Assembly (NCBI RefSeq): GCF_041053105.1
Contig: NZ_CP163444.1
Coordinates: forward strand, 2,852,001 to 2,916,000
Length of the DNA: 64,000 nt
Direction of reading: 5' to 3'
DNA from: Streptomyces sp. R44
Lineage (GTDB): Bacteria > Actinomycetota > Actinomycetes > Streptomycetales > Streptomycetaceae
Part shown: piece by piece, positions 15,738 through 24,832 of the stretch
Numbering within the stretch: the stretch's first letter is position 1
Layout of the letters: every line of letters starts with the position of its first letter
The notes under the pieces: model-generated
What the model was told of the DNA's origin: nothing
What the model saw: only the letters and a program-made list of their open reading frames with translations
Database searches by the model: none
Program-made: the position numbers and the translations under genes

Positions 15738-18268
15738 TGACCACCCCCACCATCGTCCTGGTCGGCCACGGAATGGTCGGCCAGCGGTTCCTGGAGGCGC
15801 TCGCCGACCGTGGCGTCACCGAGCGGGCCAGGGTCGTGGTCCTCTGCGAGGAGCCGCGCCCTGCCTACGACCGCGTCCAGCTGACCTCGTACTTCTCCGG
15901 GAAGACGCCCGACGACCTGTCGATGGTCGAGGACGGCTTCATGGAGAAGCACGGCATCGAGCTGTACACGAACGATCCGGCCGAGACGATCGACCGCGCG
16001 GCCCGGACGGTGACCGCCCGCTCCGGGCGGGTCGTCGCGTACGACACGCTCGTCCTCGCCACCGGCTCGTACCCCTTCGTGCCGCCCGTCCCCGGCAAGG
16101 ACGCCACGGGCTGTTTCGTCTACCGCACGATCGAGGACCTCCTCGCGATCGAGGAGTACGCGAAGACGGCGACGACCGGCGCGGTCGTCGGCGGCGGTCT
16201 GCTCGGCCTGGAGGCGGCGGGCGCGCTCAAGGGCCTCGGTCTGGACACGCACGTCGTGGAGTTCGCGCCGCGTCTGATGCCGGTGCAGGTCGACGAGGGC
16301 GGCGGCACGGCCCTGCTGCGGACGATCGAGCGGATGGGCCTGACCGTCCACACGGGGACGGGCACGCAGGAGGTCGTGACGGCGGACGGCGCCGTGACGG
16401 GCATGAAGCTGTCGGACGGTTCCGAACTGGCCACGGACATGGTCGTGTTCTCGGCGGGTGTGCGCCCCCGGGACCAGCTGGGCCGGGACTGCGGTCTGGA
16501 CGTCGGCGAGCGCGGCGGCATCGCCGTGGACGAGCTGTGCCGGACCTCCGACCCGGCGGTCTTCGCGATCGGCGAGTGCGCGCTGGCCTCGGACGGCCGG
16601 GTCTACGGCCTGGTCGCGCCGGGCTACGAGATGGCGCAGACGGCGGCGGCGGCGATCGCCGAGGAGACGGTCGACGGCTTCACCGGGGCCGACATGTCGA
16701 CCAAGCTGAAGCTGCTCGGCGTGGACGTGGCCTCGTTCGGCGACGCGCACGGCACGGCCGAGGGCTGCCTCGACGTCGTGTACTCCGACTCCCGCTCGGG
16801 CGTCTACAAGAAGCTGGTGATCTCCGGCGACGGGGTGCTGCTCGGCGGTGTCCTGGTCGGCGACGCCGAGCAGTACGGGCTGCTGCGCCCGCTCACGGGT
16901 TCCGTGCCGCCGGTCTCCCCCGAGCAGCTGGTGCTCCCGGCGGGCGCGGGCGCCCCGGTCGCGCTCGGCCCGTCCGCGCTGCCGGACGACGCCGTGATCT
17001 GCTCCTGCCACAACGTGACGAAGCACGCGATCGGCCAGTGCACGAGCCTCCCCGAGGTGAAGAAGTGCACCAAGGCCGGTACGGGCTGCGGCAGTTGTGT
17101 GAAGACGATCGAGAAGCTGCTGCCGGCCGCCACCGACAAGGGGCTCTGCGGCTGCTTCTCGTACACCCGGAGCGAGCTGTACGAGATCGCCCGCACCCTG
17201 CGGCTGACCTCCTTCGCCGCGCTGCTCGACTCGCACGGCCGCGAGGAGGCGCGGGGCGGTGAGGGCTGCGAGGTCTGCAAGCCGACCGTCGGCTCCATCC
17301 TGGCCAGCCTAGCCCCGACACTCGGCATCGGCGGCTACATCCTGGACGGCGAGCAGGCCTCCCTCCAGGACACCAACGACCACTTCCTCGCCAACATGCA
17401 GCGCAACGGCTCCTATTCGGTGGTGCCGCGCATCCCCGGCGGCGAGATCACCCCGGACAAGCTGATCGTGATCGGCGAGGTGGCCCGCGACTTCGGGCTC
17501 TACACGAAGATCACCGGCGGTCAGCGGATCGACCTCTTCGGCGCCCGGGTGGACCAGCTGCCCTCGATCTGGACCCGGTTGGTCGACGCCGGCTTCGAGT
17601 CGGGGCACGCGTACGGCAAGGCGCTGCGCACGGTGAAGTCCTGCGTCGGGCAGACCTGGTGCCGCTACGGCGTCCAGGACTCCGTGAAGATGGCGATCCG
17701 CCTTGAGCTGCGCTACCGGGGCCTGCGCGCCCCGCACAAGCTGAAGTCGGCGGTCTCGGGCTGTGCCCGCGAGTGCGCGGAGGCCCAGTCGAAGGACTTC
17801 GGGATCATCGCGACGGCCAACGGCTGGAACCTGTACGTCGGCGGGAACGGCGGCGCGACCCCGCGCCACGCGGACCTGCTGGCGCAGGACCTCTCGGACG
17901 CCGAACTGGTGCGGCTCATCGACCGGTTCCTGATGTTCTACATCCGGACGGCGGACCGCCTGGAGCGGACGTCGACCTGGCTGGAGCGCCTGGAGGGCGG
18001 GCTCGACCACCTCAAGGACGTGGTGGTGCACGACTCGCTCGGGCTCTGCGACGAGCTGGAGGCGCTGATGGCCGCGCACGTCGCCGGCTACCGGGACGAG
18101 TGGGCGGAGACCCTGGACGACCCGGAGCGGCTGCGGCGCTTCGTCTCCTTCGTGAACGCGCCGGGGGCGCCGGACCCGTCGGTCCGGTTCGTGCCGGAGC
18201 GCGACCAGATCAAGCCGGACCTCACGATCCTCACGATCGGAAACCTGGAAGGGGCCACTTCCCGATGA
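15737..18268 (+). CDS. nirB: Assimilatory nitrite reductase [NAD(P)H] large subunit
   Basis: This 843-residue enzyme reduces nitrite to ammonium with NAD(P)H through FAD, Fe-S and sirohaem. The order is FAD/NAD domains (IVLVGHGMVG; VVGGGLLGLEAAG), then a BFD-like [2Fe-2S] cluster domain (ICSCHNVTK...CTKAGTGCGSC). The C-terminal nitrite/sulfite reductase domain carries the [4Fe-4S]-sirohaem cysteines in SCVGQTWC and SGCAREC. The ATG at 15737 shares its A with the stop of the preceding gene and is preceded by GGAGG. It overlaps nirD by ATGA. Length and domain order are normal for the family. It acts in the cytoplasm downstream of nasA. Confidence 0.96.
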   Translation: MTTPTIVLVGHGMVGQRFLEALADRGVTERARVVVLCEEPRPAYDRVQLTSYFSGKTPDDLSMVEDGFMEKHGIELYTNDPAETIDRAARTVTARSGRVVAYDTLVLATGSYPFVPPVPGKDATGCFVYRTIEDLLAIEEYAKTATTGAVVGGGLLGLEAAGALKGLGLDTHVVEFAPRLMPVQVDEGGGTALLRTIERMGLTVHTGTGTQEVVTADGAVTGMKLSDGSELATDMVVFSAGVRPRDQLGRDCGLDVGERGGIAVDELCRTSDPAVFAIGECALASDGRVYGLVAPGYEMAQTAAAAIAEETVDGFTGADMSTKLKLLGVDVASFGDAHGTAEGCLDVVYSDSRSGVYKKLVISGDGVLLGGVLVGDAEQYGLLRPLTGSVPPVSPEQLVLPAGAGAPVALGPSALPDDAVICSCHNVTKHAIGQCTSLPEVKKCTKAGTGCGSCVKTIEKLLPAATDKGLCGCFSYTRSELYEIARTLRLTSFAALLDSHGREEARGGEGCEVCKPTVGSILASLAPTLGIGGYILDGEQASLQDTNDHFLANMQRNGSYSVVPRIPGGEITPDKLIVIGEVARDFGLYTKITGGQRIDLFGARVDQLPSIWTRLVDAGFESGHAYGKALRTVKSCVGQTWCRYGVQDSVKMAIRLELRYRGLRAPHKLKSAVSGCARECAEAQSKDFGIIATANGWNLYVGGNGGATPRHADLLAQDLSDAELVRLIDRFLMFYIRTADRLERTSTWLERLEGGLDHLKDVVVHDSLGLCDELEALMAAHVAGYRDEWAETLDDPERLRRFVSFVNAPGAPDPSVRFVPERDQIKPDLTILTIGNLEGATSR

Positions 18269-18627
18269 CGACGACGCTCGAAACGGCGGGGACGCTCGAA
18301 CTCTCCCTGTCTCCCGACCTGTCCGGCGATTCCTGGATGGCGGTCTGCGAGGAGGCCCGGCTGACGCCCGGCCGGGGCGTGGCGGCGCTGCTGCCGGACG
18401 GCCGGCAGGTGGCGGTCTTCCGGGACCGCTCGGGCCGGACGTACGCGATCGACAACCGCGATCCGTTCACGGGGGCGCAGGTGCTGTCCCGGGGGCTCGT
18501 CGGCTCGGCGGGCGGGCGGCCGTTCGTGGCCTCGCCGCTCCTGAAGCAGCGTTTCGACCTGGAGACGGGCCGGTGCCTGGACGACGACGGGGTCGCGGTG
18601 GCGGTCTATCCGGTGCGCACGAAGTAA
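18265..18627 (+). CDS. nirD: Nitrite reductase small subunit
   Basis: This 120-residue Rieske-fold protein is the small partner of NirB. Typical segments are WMAVCEEARLTPGRGVAALL, VAVFRD, YAIDNRDPFTGAQVLSRG and PLLKQRFDLETGRCLDD. As is usual for NirD, the Cys/His ligands of a true Rieske cluster are absent, so it is probably structural. Its ATG overlaps the nirB stop (ATGA at 18265-18268), implying coupled translation. A TetR operator begins immediately after its TAA. Confidence 0.94.
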   Translation: MTTTLETAGTLELSLSPDLSGDSWMAVCEEARLTPGRGVAALLPDGRQVAVFRDRSGRTYAIDNRDPFTGAQVLSRGLVGSAGGRPFVASPLLKQRFDLETGRCLDDDGVAVAVYPVRTK

Positions 18628-18645
18628 CTTGACCGAGCGTTCCAG
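18628..18645. promoter_or_regulatory. Operator upstream of the TetR gene
   Basis: CTTGACCGAGCGTTCCAG sits between nirD and the tetR-type gene at 18665. Its reverse complement reappears at 19292-19309 with 16 of 18 identical bases, in front of the MFS gene. The sequence is an imperfect dyad (C-T-n-G-A-n-C-G), as expected of a TetR site, so the regulator probably controls itself and the pump. Confidence 0.7.
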
Positions 18646-18664
18646 ATAGTCGTACGGTCTCCTC

Positions 18665-19249
18665 GTGGCCAGGACCAAGGAATTCGATCCGAAGGCCGCG
18701 CTCCAGGCGGCGCTCGAACTGTTCTGGGCGCGCGGCTACGAGGCGACGACGATGTCCGACCTCGTGGAGCACCTCGGCATCGGCCGCGCCAGCATCTACG
18801 CGACCTTCGGCAACAAGCACGAGCTGTACCTGAAGGCGATGGACCGCTACCTGGAGACCCGCGACCCGCGGATCGTCGAGGAGCTGTCCGCGCCGGGCCC
18901 GGCCCTGCCGGCCGTGCGGGCGCTCGTCCGCCGCTTCGCCTCCGAGGCGGCGGCGGACGGGGAGCGGCTGAACGGCTGCTTCGTCACCAATTCGGCGGCG
19001 GAGCTGGGCCCGCACGACACGCTGGTCGCGCGCCGGGTCGAGCTGAGCTGGGAGCAGATCGAGACGCTGCTGTACGGGGCGCTCGTCCGGGCCCGCGCCG
19101 GGGGCGAGCTCCCGGCGGACCGGGACCCGCGGGCCCTGTCCCGGATGCTGCTCGTCCTGCTCCAGGGGATCCGGGTGGTCGGCAAGGTGTCGAGCGAGCC
19201 GGGCCGGGTCACGGACGCGGCGGAGCAGGCACTGGGACTGCTGGACTGA
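18665..19249 (+). CDS. TetR/AcrR family transcriptional regulator
   Basis: This 194-residue regulator has an N-terminal helix-turn-helix (ATTMSDLVEHLGIGRASIYATFGNKHELYLKAMDRY) and a C-terminal ligand-binding domain resembling TetR_C-type proteins (FVTNSAAELG). The start is GTG 18665. An operator-like dyad lies just upstream and a matching one precedes the following MFS gene, so it most likely represses the MFS-SDR unit and itself. A strong hairpin terminator follows its stop. The inducer is unknown. Confidence 0.92.
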   Translation: MARTKEFDPKAALQAALELFWARGYEATTMSDLVEHLGIGRASIYATFGNKHELYLKAMDRYLETRDPRIVEELSAPGPALPAVRALVRRFASEAAADGERLNGCFVTNSAAELGPHDTLVARRVELSWEQIETLLYGALVRARAGGELPADRDPRALSRMLLVLLQGIRVVGKVSSEPGRVTDAAEQALGLLD

Positions 19250-19251
19250 GG

Positions 19252-19280
19252 AAAGGGCGCCCACGGGGGCGCCCTTTCTT
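19252..19280 (+). terminator. Intrinsic terminator after the tetR-type gene
   Basis: AAAGGGCGCCC at 19252-19262 pairs perfectly with GGGCGCCCTTT at 19267-19277 around a 4-nt loop and is followed by CTT. It separates the regulator from the MFS-SDR transcript. Confidence 0.85.
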
Positions 19281-19291
19281 CGGCACTCAAT

Positions 19292-19309
19292 CTGGAACGT
19301 ACGGTCAAG
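19292..19309. promoter_or_regulatory. Operator upstream of the MFS-SDR unit
   Basis: CTGGAACGTACGGTCAAG is the inverted counterpart of the site at 18628-18645 (16 of 18 matches). It lies 20 bp before the MFS start codon, where bound repressor would block transcription. Confidence 0.72.
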
Positions 19310-19329
19310 TTCAATCTCGGGGGGTTCGG

Positions 19330-20685
19330 ATGTCGATGACCACGGTGCGGGGCGCTCGGGAGGCCACCGGCCGCCGGGGTTTCCTGCTCCTCGGAGCCGT
19401 GCAGACGACGCTCGTCTTCACGCTCGCCTCCCTCGCCGTCCCCCTCCCCCGCATCGGCGCCGAGTTCCGGCTCGACCGCGCCGAACTGATCCTGCTGAGC
19501 GCCGCCTACGGGCTGAGCTTCGCCGGACTCCTCCTGCTCGGCGGCCGTCTCGCCGACCGCTCCGGCGGGCGCCGGGTCCTCACGGCCGGGCTCCTGGTCT
19601 TCGGTACCGCCTCCGCCCTCGCGCCGCTGGCCCCCGGGTACGGGACGCTGCTCGCTGCCCGGTTCGGGCAGGGCATGGGCGCGGCGCTCGTCGCGCCGGC
19701 CGCGATGACGGTGCTGCGGGCGCTGTACCCGGAACCCGCCGCGTACGGCAGGGCGATGGCCACCTGGGGCGGCCTCTCGGTGCTCGGCGCGACCGCCGGG
19801 AACCTGCTCTCCGGGGTCATCGCGGCGGCCACCTCCTGGCGCGGCACCTTCGGGGTCCCGATCGCAGTGACGGCGACGGCGCTGGCCCTGGCGCCGCGGC
19901 TGCTGCCGGCCACGCCCCCGCCCGGCGTCCGCCGCCCCCTCGACCTCCCCGGCGCCCTGCTCGCCACCACCGGGATCACGCTCGCCAGTTTCGGGCTCGT
20001 CCTCACCGACGCCCACCCCTGGGGCTCCGCCCCGGTCCTCGTGCCGCTGCTCGCCGGCCTCGTCTTGCTCGCCGCCTTCGGGGCCGTCGAGCGGCGGACC
20101 GCCGACCCTCTCCTGCCCCCGGACTTCCTGCGCGACCGCCGCCGCGCCCTCGGCCTCGCGGCCATCGGTCTCACGGCCGCCGGCACGGCCACGGTCTTCG
20201 TCCTGCTGTCCCTCGCGCTCCAGGAACAGCGCGGCTGGTCCGCGCTGCTCACCTCCGCCGCCTTCGCGCCCTTCGCGGTCGCCCTGCTCGGCGCGGGCCG
20301 GCTCGCGGGCCCGCTGATCGGGCGGTACGGCCCCGGGCCGGTGAGCGCCACCGGGCTCGGCACGGCCGCCGCCGGGCTCGGGCTGCTCGCCGCGACAGGT
20401 TTCGAGACGTCCGTCCCGTACGCGTACGGGCTGCTGCCCGGCCTGGTCCTGCTGCCCGCCGGTGGCGCCCTGTCCTTCGCGGGCGCCGCCGTCCTCGCCA
20501 CCGACGGGGTCCCGGCGCACCGCGCGGGCCTCGCGGGCGGGGTCCTGAACACGGCGATGGAGCTCGGGCCGACCGTGCTCTTCGCCGCCCTGCTCACCCT
20601 CGGCGGCGACGCGGTGTCGCTGGCGGCCGCGGCCGTTCTGTTCACCGCCCTCTCCGCCACCGCGCTCCTCCACCAGAAAGGCTGA
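19330..20685 (+). CDS. MFS drug-efflux-type transporter
   Basis: This 451-residue protein has about 12-14 hydrophobic segments and the MFS signature after the second helix (GGRLADRSGGRRVL). Proton-driven antiporters of this group export hydrophobic drugs or the host's own metabolites; the substrate is not deducible. The ATG at 19330 has GGGGGG just upstream. It is followed 5 bp later by an SDR gene, and both are probably repressed by the upstream TetR protein. The arrangement regulator-pump-reductase suggests detoxification by export plus chemical modification. Confidence 0.9.
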   Translation: MSMTTVRGAREATGRRGFLLLGAVQTTLVFTLASLAVPLPRIGAEFRLDRAELILLSAAYGLSFAGLLLLGGRLADRSGGRRVLTAGLLVFGTASALAPLAPGYGTLLAARFGQGMGAALVAPAAMTVLRALYPEPAAYGRAMATWGGLSVLGATAGNLLSGVIAAATSWRGTFGVPIAVTATALALAPRLLPATPPPGVRRPLDLPGALLATTGITLASFGLVLTDAHPWGSAPVLVPLLAGLVLLAAFGAVERRTADPLLPPDFLRDRRRALGLAAIGLTAAGTATVFVLLSLALQEQRGWSALLTSAAFAPFAVALLGAGRLAGPLIGRYGPGPVSATGLGTAAAGLGLLAATGFETSVPYAYGLLPGLVLLPAGGALSFAGAAVLATDGVPAHRAGLAGGVLNTAMELGPTVLFAALLTLGGDAVSLAAAAVLFTALSATALLHQKG

Positions 20686-20690
20686 CCACC

Positions 20691-21455
20691 ATGTCCGCAC
20701 GCTTCACCGACCGCACCGTCCTCGTCACCGGCGCCGGTTCCGGTCTCGGCCGGGCCATCGCGCTCGCCTTCGCCGCCGAGGGCGCGAAGGTCGTCGCCGC
20801 CGGCCGTACGGCGGAGTCCCTCGACGGGACGGTCGCCCTGATCGGGGCCGCCGGGGGCACCGCCGCCGCGGTGACCGCCGACGTGGCGAGCGCCGAGTCC
20901 ACCCGGGAGCTGGTCCGGCGTGCGGTCGAGCTCTACGGCGGCCTGGACGTGGCCGTGAACAACGCGGGGGTCTTCCGGGGCGGCGGCCACAGCGCCGCCG
21001 ACTTCCCGCTGGAGGACTGGCGGACGCTGCTCGACATCAACGTGACGGGCGTCCTGCACGCCCTGCAGGCCGAGGTCGCCCACATGCGGGCGAACGGCGG
21101 CGGGGCCATCGTGAACATCGCGTCCAACCTGGGCCCGCACGTCCGGATCCCCGGGGTCTTCGGCTACCAGGTCTCCAAGGCGGCGGTCTCGGCGCTCACC
21201 CGGGCCGCGGCCCTGGACCACATCGGCGACGGGGTCCGGATCAACGCGGTCAGCCCCGGCGCGGCGGAGTCCACGATGTCGCTCCAGCCCGGCGAGACCG
21301 AGGCGGAGCGGGAGGTCCGGATGAAGGAGCAGTCGCCCCTCGGCCGCATCTCGTCGGCGGCCGAGGTGGCGGCGGCGGTGCTGTACCTCGCGTCGGACGA
21401 CGCGGGCTCGGCCGTCGGCACGGACCTGGTGATCGACGGCGGCGTCTCGGCCTGA
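20691..21455 (+). CDS. SDR family oxidoreductase
   Basis: This 254-residue classical short-chain dehydrogenase has the cofactor motif TGAGSGLG, NNAG, and the catalytic Tyr-x-x-x-Lys in GYQVSKAAV, with the upstream IVNIAS Ser. A Rossmann fold with Ala-Gly-Arg after the second strand (VVAAGRT) fits NADP(H) preference. The substrate is unknown. It is the last gene of the TetR-controlled MFS-SDR unit and ends 1 bp from the convergent VOC gene. Confidence 0.93.
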   Translation: MSARFTDRTVLVTGAGSGLGRAIALAFAAEGAKVVAAGRTAESLDGTVALIGAAGGTAAAVTADVASAESTRELVRRAVELYGGLDVAVNNAGVFRGGGHSAADFPLEDWRTLLDINVTGVLHALQAEVAHMRANGGGAIVNIASNLGPHVRIPGVFGYQVSKAAVSALTRAAALDHIGDGVRINAVSPGAAESTMSLQPGETEAEREVRMKEQSPLGRISSAAEVAAAVLYLASDDAGSAVGTDLVIDGGVSA

Positions 21456-21456
21456 A

Positions 21457-21876
21457 TCAGCCCTGGCCCTGGACGGCCGCCGGATCCATCCAGAAGACCT
21501 CCCAGTGGTGGCCGTCCAGGTCGGTGAAGGATCGGCCGTACATGAAGTCCATCTCCATCGGCTCCTTCGCCGGACCGCCGCCGGCGGCGAGGGCGCGGTC
21601 GGCCAGCTGGTCGACCTTCTCCCGGCTCTCGGCGCTCAGCGTGACCAGGACCTCGGTGGTCTTGGTCGCGTCGGAGATCTCCTTGCCGGGCGCCATGAAC
21701 GACTGGAACTTGGGCTCTTCGAGGAGCATCGCGAAGATCGTGTCGCTGATGACCACACAGGCCGTGGTCTCGTCGCTGAACTGCGGGTTCGAGGGGAAGC
21801 CCAGCTTCTCGAAGAAGGCCTTGCTGGCGTCGACGTCCTTGACGGGCAGGTTCACGAAGATCATCTGGGGGGCCAT
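21457..21876 (-). CDS. VOC (glyoxalase/bleomycin-resistance-like) family protein
   Basis: This 139-residue protein shows the vicinal-oxygen-chelate fold: MIFVNLPVKDVDASKAFFEKLGF at the N-terminus and DLDGHHWEVFWM at the C-terminus. The sequence resembles lactoylglutathione-lyase-related proteins widespread in actinomycetes (P-M-E-M-D-F-M-Y-G-R-S-F-T). Metal ligands are only partly recognisable and no substrate can be assigned. The ATG at 21876 is preceded by GAGA. The long open frame upstream of this start is a GC artefact over the haemoglobin gene. Confidence 0.88.
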   Translation of the reverse strand: MAPQMIFVNLPVKDVDASKAFFEKLGFPSNPQFSDETTACVVISDTIFAMLLEEPKFQSFMAPGKEISDATKTTEVLVTLSAESREKVDQLADRALAAGGGPAKEPMEMDFMYGRSFTDLDGHHWEVFWMDPAAVQGQG

Positions 21877-21965
21877 GGCGCTCTCGTCTCTCTCGTTCGG
21901 TGCTGTCGAGAGGTAAGACGGGCCTGCCCCTCGGAACTCATCGCTCTCCCGAGGATTCTTTTCGC

Positions 21966-22415
21966 TCAGGCCACGGAGCGCAGTTCGAGGGCCGCCAGCG
22001 GGACGAACCCGCCGCCCGTGCCCCCGGTGGCCGCCCCGGGCCCGGCGAGCCGGCGCAGCATGGCGAGGGCGATCCGCTCGCCCTGCGCCTTGGCCCGCTC
22101 GGCCCGCGGCCCCTGGTGGAGTCCGTCGACGGTGGCGTGCCACAGCTGCACCCAGCGGCCGAAGTGGGCGGCGGTGAGCGGCCGGGCGGAGTGGAGGGCG
22201 GCGTGCGGGGCGAAGGCGTCGCGGCCGTAGTCGGCGGTACGGAAGAGGGCGCGCTCCCAGAAGTCGGCGATGCGCGGCAGGTGGACCTCCAGGTCGGTCC
22301 CGGCGATCTCGGTGAAGAAGGGCCCGATCAGCGGGTCGGCGAAGGCGGCGCCGTAGAAGCGGCGCAGCAGCACGTCGAGGTCGTGGCGGTCGCTGATGTC
22401 CCGGGTGGCACGCAT
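21966..22415 (-). CDS. Truncated haemoglobin (group III-like)
   Basis: This 149-residue protein resembles group III truncated globins: RHDLDVLLRRFYGAAFADPLIGPFF, HLPRIADFWERALF and HFGRWVQLWHATVD are the family's signature blocks. Such proteins bind O2 or NO at a haem and are thought to protect against nitrosative or oxidative stress. The final 25 residues are a Gly/Ala-rich extension. It may be cotranscribed with the VOC gene downstream (89 bp apart). Group assignment is from pattern only. Confidence 0.85.
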   Translation of the reverse strand: MRATRDISDRHDLDVLLRRFYGAAFADPLIGPFFTEIAGTDLEVHLPRIADFWERALFRTADYGRDAFAPHAALHSARPLTAAHFGRWVQLWHATVDGLHQGPRAERAKAQGERIALAMLRRLAGPGAATGGTGGGFVPLAALELRSVA

Positions 22416-22469
22416 GCCCCCAGTCTGCCGACCGCCGACCCCTCCCCCAAGTGCCGAAGGTCCCCGTCC

Positions 22470-23516
22470 TCAGGCGGTCCAGCGGCGGACGGTGTCCGTG
22501 GTGGCGTCGTACGTGAGCCAGGTGCCGTCGCCGAGGGGCCGGACCAGGCCGTCGGCCGGGCCCGAGGGGTAGCGGACGCGCTCGCGTCTCTCCAGCGTGC
22601 GGGCGTCGAGGAGCCAGGTGCCGTGCGCCTCGGGATCGGCGTCGTACGCGACCCGGGTGGTGGCGAGGACGGTGTCGCCGTCGAGGAAGCCGCAGCCGTG
22701 GCCCCACCGGACCTCCTCGTTCTCCGCGAGGACCGTGCCGTCGAGGGCGTGCAGCTGGAGGTCGTTGCCGTTGTGCTCGACCGTGAGGAATCCGGCGTGA
22801 TCGGGGTGGACGTCGAACAGGATGCGGTCGAGGCCGTCGTTCAGCCCGTCGTGGACGGTCAGCTCCCGCCCGTCCCAGCGCCCCCAGTAGACGAGGACGC
22901 CGTCCTGGCCCATGCCGACGCACAGGCCCATGTGCACGCCGTCGGGGTGGGCGAGGTGCCACGAGCCGGAGGCCACGCTGTCCGGCAGGGGCAGCCGGGC
23001 CAGCTCGCGGCCGTCCTCGGCGTCGAGGACGACCCAGCCCTCCAGGTAGTCCTCGGGGTCGTCCCCCGCCTCCAGGACGACGTGCGCCCACACGAACCGG
23101 CCGTCGGCGGAGATGCCGCTGGAGCCGGACTCGCTCCCCGGGCAGACCTGCCGCTCGTCGCCGGTGTGCGGGTGGCCGACGCGCTGGTCCCAGCAGGCGT
23201 GCTCGTACACCCACCGGGTCGTGCCGTCGGCGCGCACCGCCCGCACCGAACGCTGTCCGGAGAAGGCGGCGAAGGCCAGGTCGGGGTGGACCGAGTGGAC
23301 TCCCCCGCCCCAGCCGGGCCACGGCAGCGGGAAGACGACGTCCGGCGCCCGGTCCCCCGCGAACAGCGCCTCCAGTTCGTGCACTTCGAGGTCGGCGCCG
23401 TGCGGCAGCAGGGCCCGGTGCCGGCCTGTGCCCCGCACTTCGAAGGGGCAGCCGTAGACCAGTTCACGTGCTCCGGGGAGCGCGACCGAATCGAGCAGGT
23501 GTGCGTCGACGTCCAT
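22470..23516 (-). CDS. Beta-propeller-like protein of unknown function
   Basis: This 348-residue soluble protein has repeated short blade-like segments: HSVHPDLAFAAFSGQRSVRAV, GISADGRFVWAHV, WVVLDAEDGRELARL, FLTVEHNGNDLQLHALDG and TWLLDARTLERRERV. Together they suggest a WD40/YVTN-type propeller. No signal peptide, catalytic motif or membrane segment is visible. The ATG at 23516 was taken as start. It is divergent from the PhoX-like gene, with about 160 bp between. No function is proposed. Confidence 0.75.
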   Translation of the reverse strand: MDVDAHLLDSVALPGARELVYGCPFEVRGTGRHRALLPHGADLEVHELEALFAGDRAPDVVFPLPWPGWGGGVHSVHPDLAFAAFSGQRSVRAVRADGTTRWVYEHACWDQRVGHPHTGDERQVCPGSESGSSGISADGRFVWAHVVLEAGDDPEDYLEGWVVLDAEDGRELARLPLPDSVASGSWHLAHPDGVHMGLCVGMGQDGVLVYWGRWDGRELTVHDGLNDGLDRILFDVHPDHAGFLTVEHNGNDLQLHALDGTVLAENEEVRWGHGCGFLDGDTVLATTRVAYDADPEAHGTWLLDARTLERRERVRYPSGPADGLVRPLGDGTWLTYDATTDTVRRWTA

Positions 23517-23674
23517 GCCGAGAACCTAGCGTCCCACACCGACAGCGAGCGCCCGCCTCCGCTTCACCGCTCGTTGACGTCCGGTCAATTCCGTACTCCT
23601 AGGTTCCGGAAGCGCGCGACCCCGTCGCCCGACCGGTGCGGCGGGGCGGTTCACACCCTTCTGAGGAGTGAGAC

Positions 23675-24832
23675 GTGGAGCGACGCAGTTTCCTGCGTGG
23701 AGCGGTCATCGGCACCTCGGCCGCCGCCTTCGGCGGCAGCCTGTGGCAGAGCGCGGCCGTCGCCGCCCCCGCCCAGCCCGGCGCCGGCCCCTACGGGGCG
23801 CTCGGCGCGGCGGACGCGAACGGCATCCAGCTGCCGGCCGGGTTCACCAGCCGGGTGATCGCCCGGTCCGGTCAGACCGTGACCGGCACCTCGTACGCCT
23901 GGCACAACGCCCCCGACGGCGGCGCCTGCTTCGCCGACGGCTCGGGCTGGATCTACGTCTCGAACTCGGAGATCAACCCGAGCGGCGGCGCGAGCGCCGT
24001 GAGGTTCGACGCGGCGGGCGCGATCACCGGCGCGTACCGCATCCTCTCCGGCACCCGCCAGAACTGCGCGGGCGGCAAGACGCCGTGGAACACCTGGCTG
24101 TCCTGCGAGGAGGTGTCCCTCGGCTACGTCTACGAGACGAACCCCTGGGGCGGCACCGCCACCCGCCGCGACGCGATGGGCCGGTTCAAGCACGAGGCCG
24201 CGGCCGCGGACCCGGTGCGCCAGGTGGTCTACCTGACCGAGGACGAGACGGACGGCTGCTTCTACCGCTTCGTCCCCACGACCTGGGGCAACCTCTCCTC
24301 CGGCACCCTCCAGGTCCTCACCGCCGGCACCGGCACCTCCGGCACCTTCGGCTGGCAGAACGTGCCGGACCCGGACGGCTCCCCGGCCACCACCCGCACC
24401 CAGGTGTCCGGCGCCAAGCACTTCAACGGCGGCGAGGGCTGCCACTACGCGAACGACACCGTCTGGTTCACCACCAAGGGGGACAACCGGGTCTGGCAGG
24501 TGAACCTGGCCGCCGGGACCTACGAGCTGGCCTACGACGACTCGCTGGTGGTCGGTGGCGGCGCCCCGCTCACCGGCGTGGACAACATCACCGGCTCGTC
24601 CTCCGGCGACCTGTACGTCGCCGAGGACGGCGGCAACATGGAGATCTGTCTCATCACCCCGGACGACGTGGTCACGCAGTTCCTGCGGATCAACGGCCAG
24701 TCCGGCTCCGAGATCACCGGACCGGCCTTCTCCCCCGACGGCACGCGGCTGTACTTCTCCAGCCAGCGCGGCACGAGCGGCAGCTCCTCGGGCGGCATCA
24801 CCTACGAGGTGACGGGCCCGTTCCGCGCGTAG
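23675..24832 (+). CDS. PhoX-like (DUF839) secreted protein with Tat signal
   Basis: This 385-residue protein starts with a twin-arginine signal (MERRSFLRGAVIGTSAAAFGG..., cleavage near AVAA). The mature part is a PhoX/DUF839 beta-propeller, with S-C-E-E in WLSCEE, GRFKHEAAA, YLTEDETDGCFYRF, FNGGEGCHY and LYVAEDGGNMEI. PhoX enzymes are Ca/Fe-dependent alkaline phosphatases. This member is shorter than classical PhoX, so phosphatase activity is likely but unproven. The start is GTG 23675 with GAGGAG upstream. It overlaps the convergent regulator gene by 31 bp. No clear PHO box was seen. Confidence 0.85.
   Translation: MERRSFLRGAVIGTSAAAFGGSLWQSAAVAAPAQPGAGPYGALGAADANGIQLPAGFTSRVIARSGQTVTGTSYAWHNAPDGGACFADGSGWIYVSNSEINPSGGASAVRFDAAGAITGAYRILSGTRQNCAGGKTPWNTWLSCEEVSLGYVYETNPWGGTATRRDAMGRFKHEAAAADPVRQVVYLTEDETDGCFYRFVPTTWGNLSSGTLQVLTAGTGTSGTFGWQNVPDPDGSPATTRTQVSGAKHFNGGEGCHYANDTVWFTTKGDNRVWQVNLAAGTYELAYDDSLVVGGGAPLTGVDNITGSSSGDLYVAEDGGNMEICLITPDDVVTQFLRINGQSGSEITGPAFSPDGTRLYFSSQRGTSGSSSGGITYEVTGPFRA

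Noticed and set aside
23580..23670. PHO box upstream of the PhoX-like gene
   Set aside because: Only one GTTCACA-like heptamer is visible near 23650; the required direct repeats are missing.
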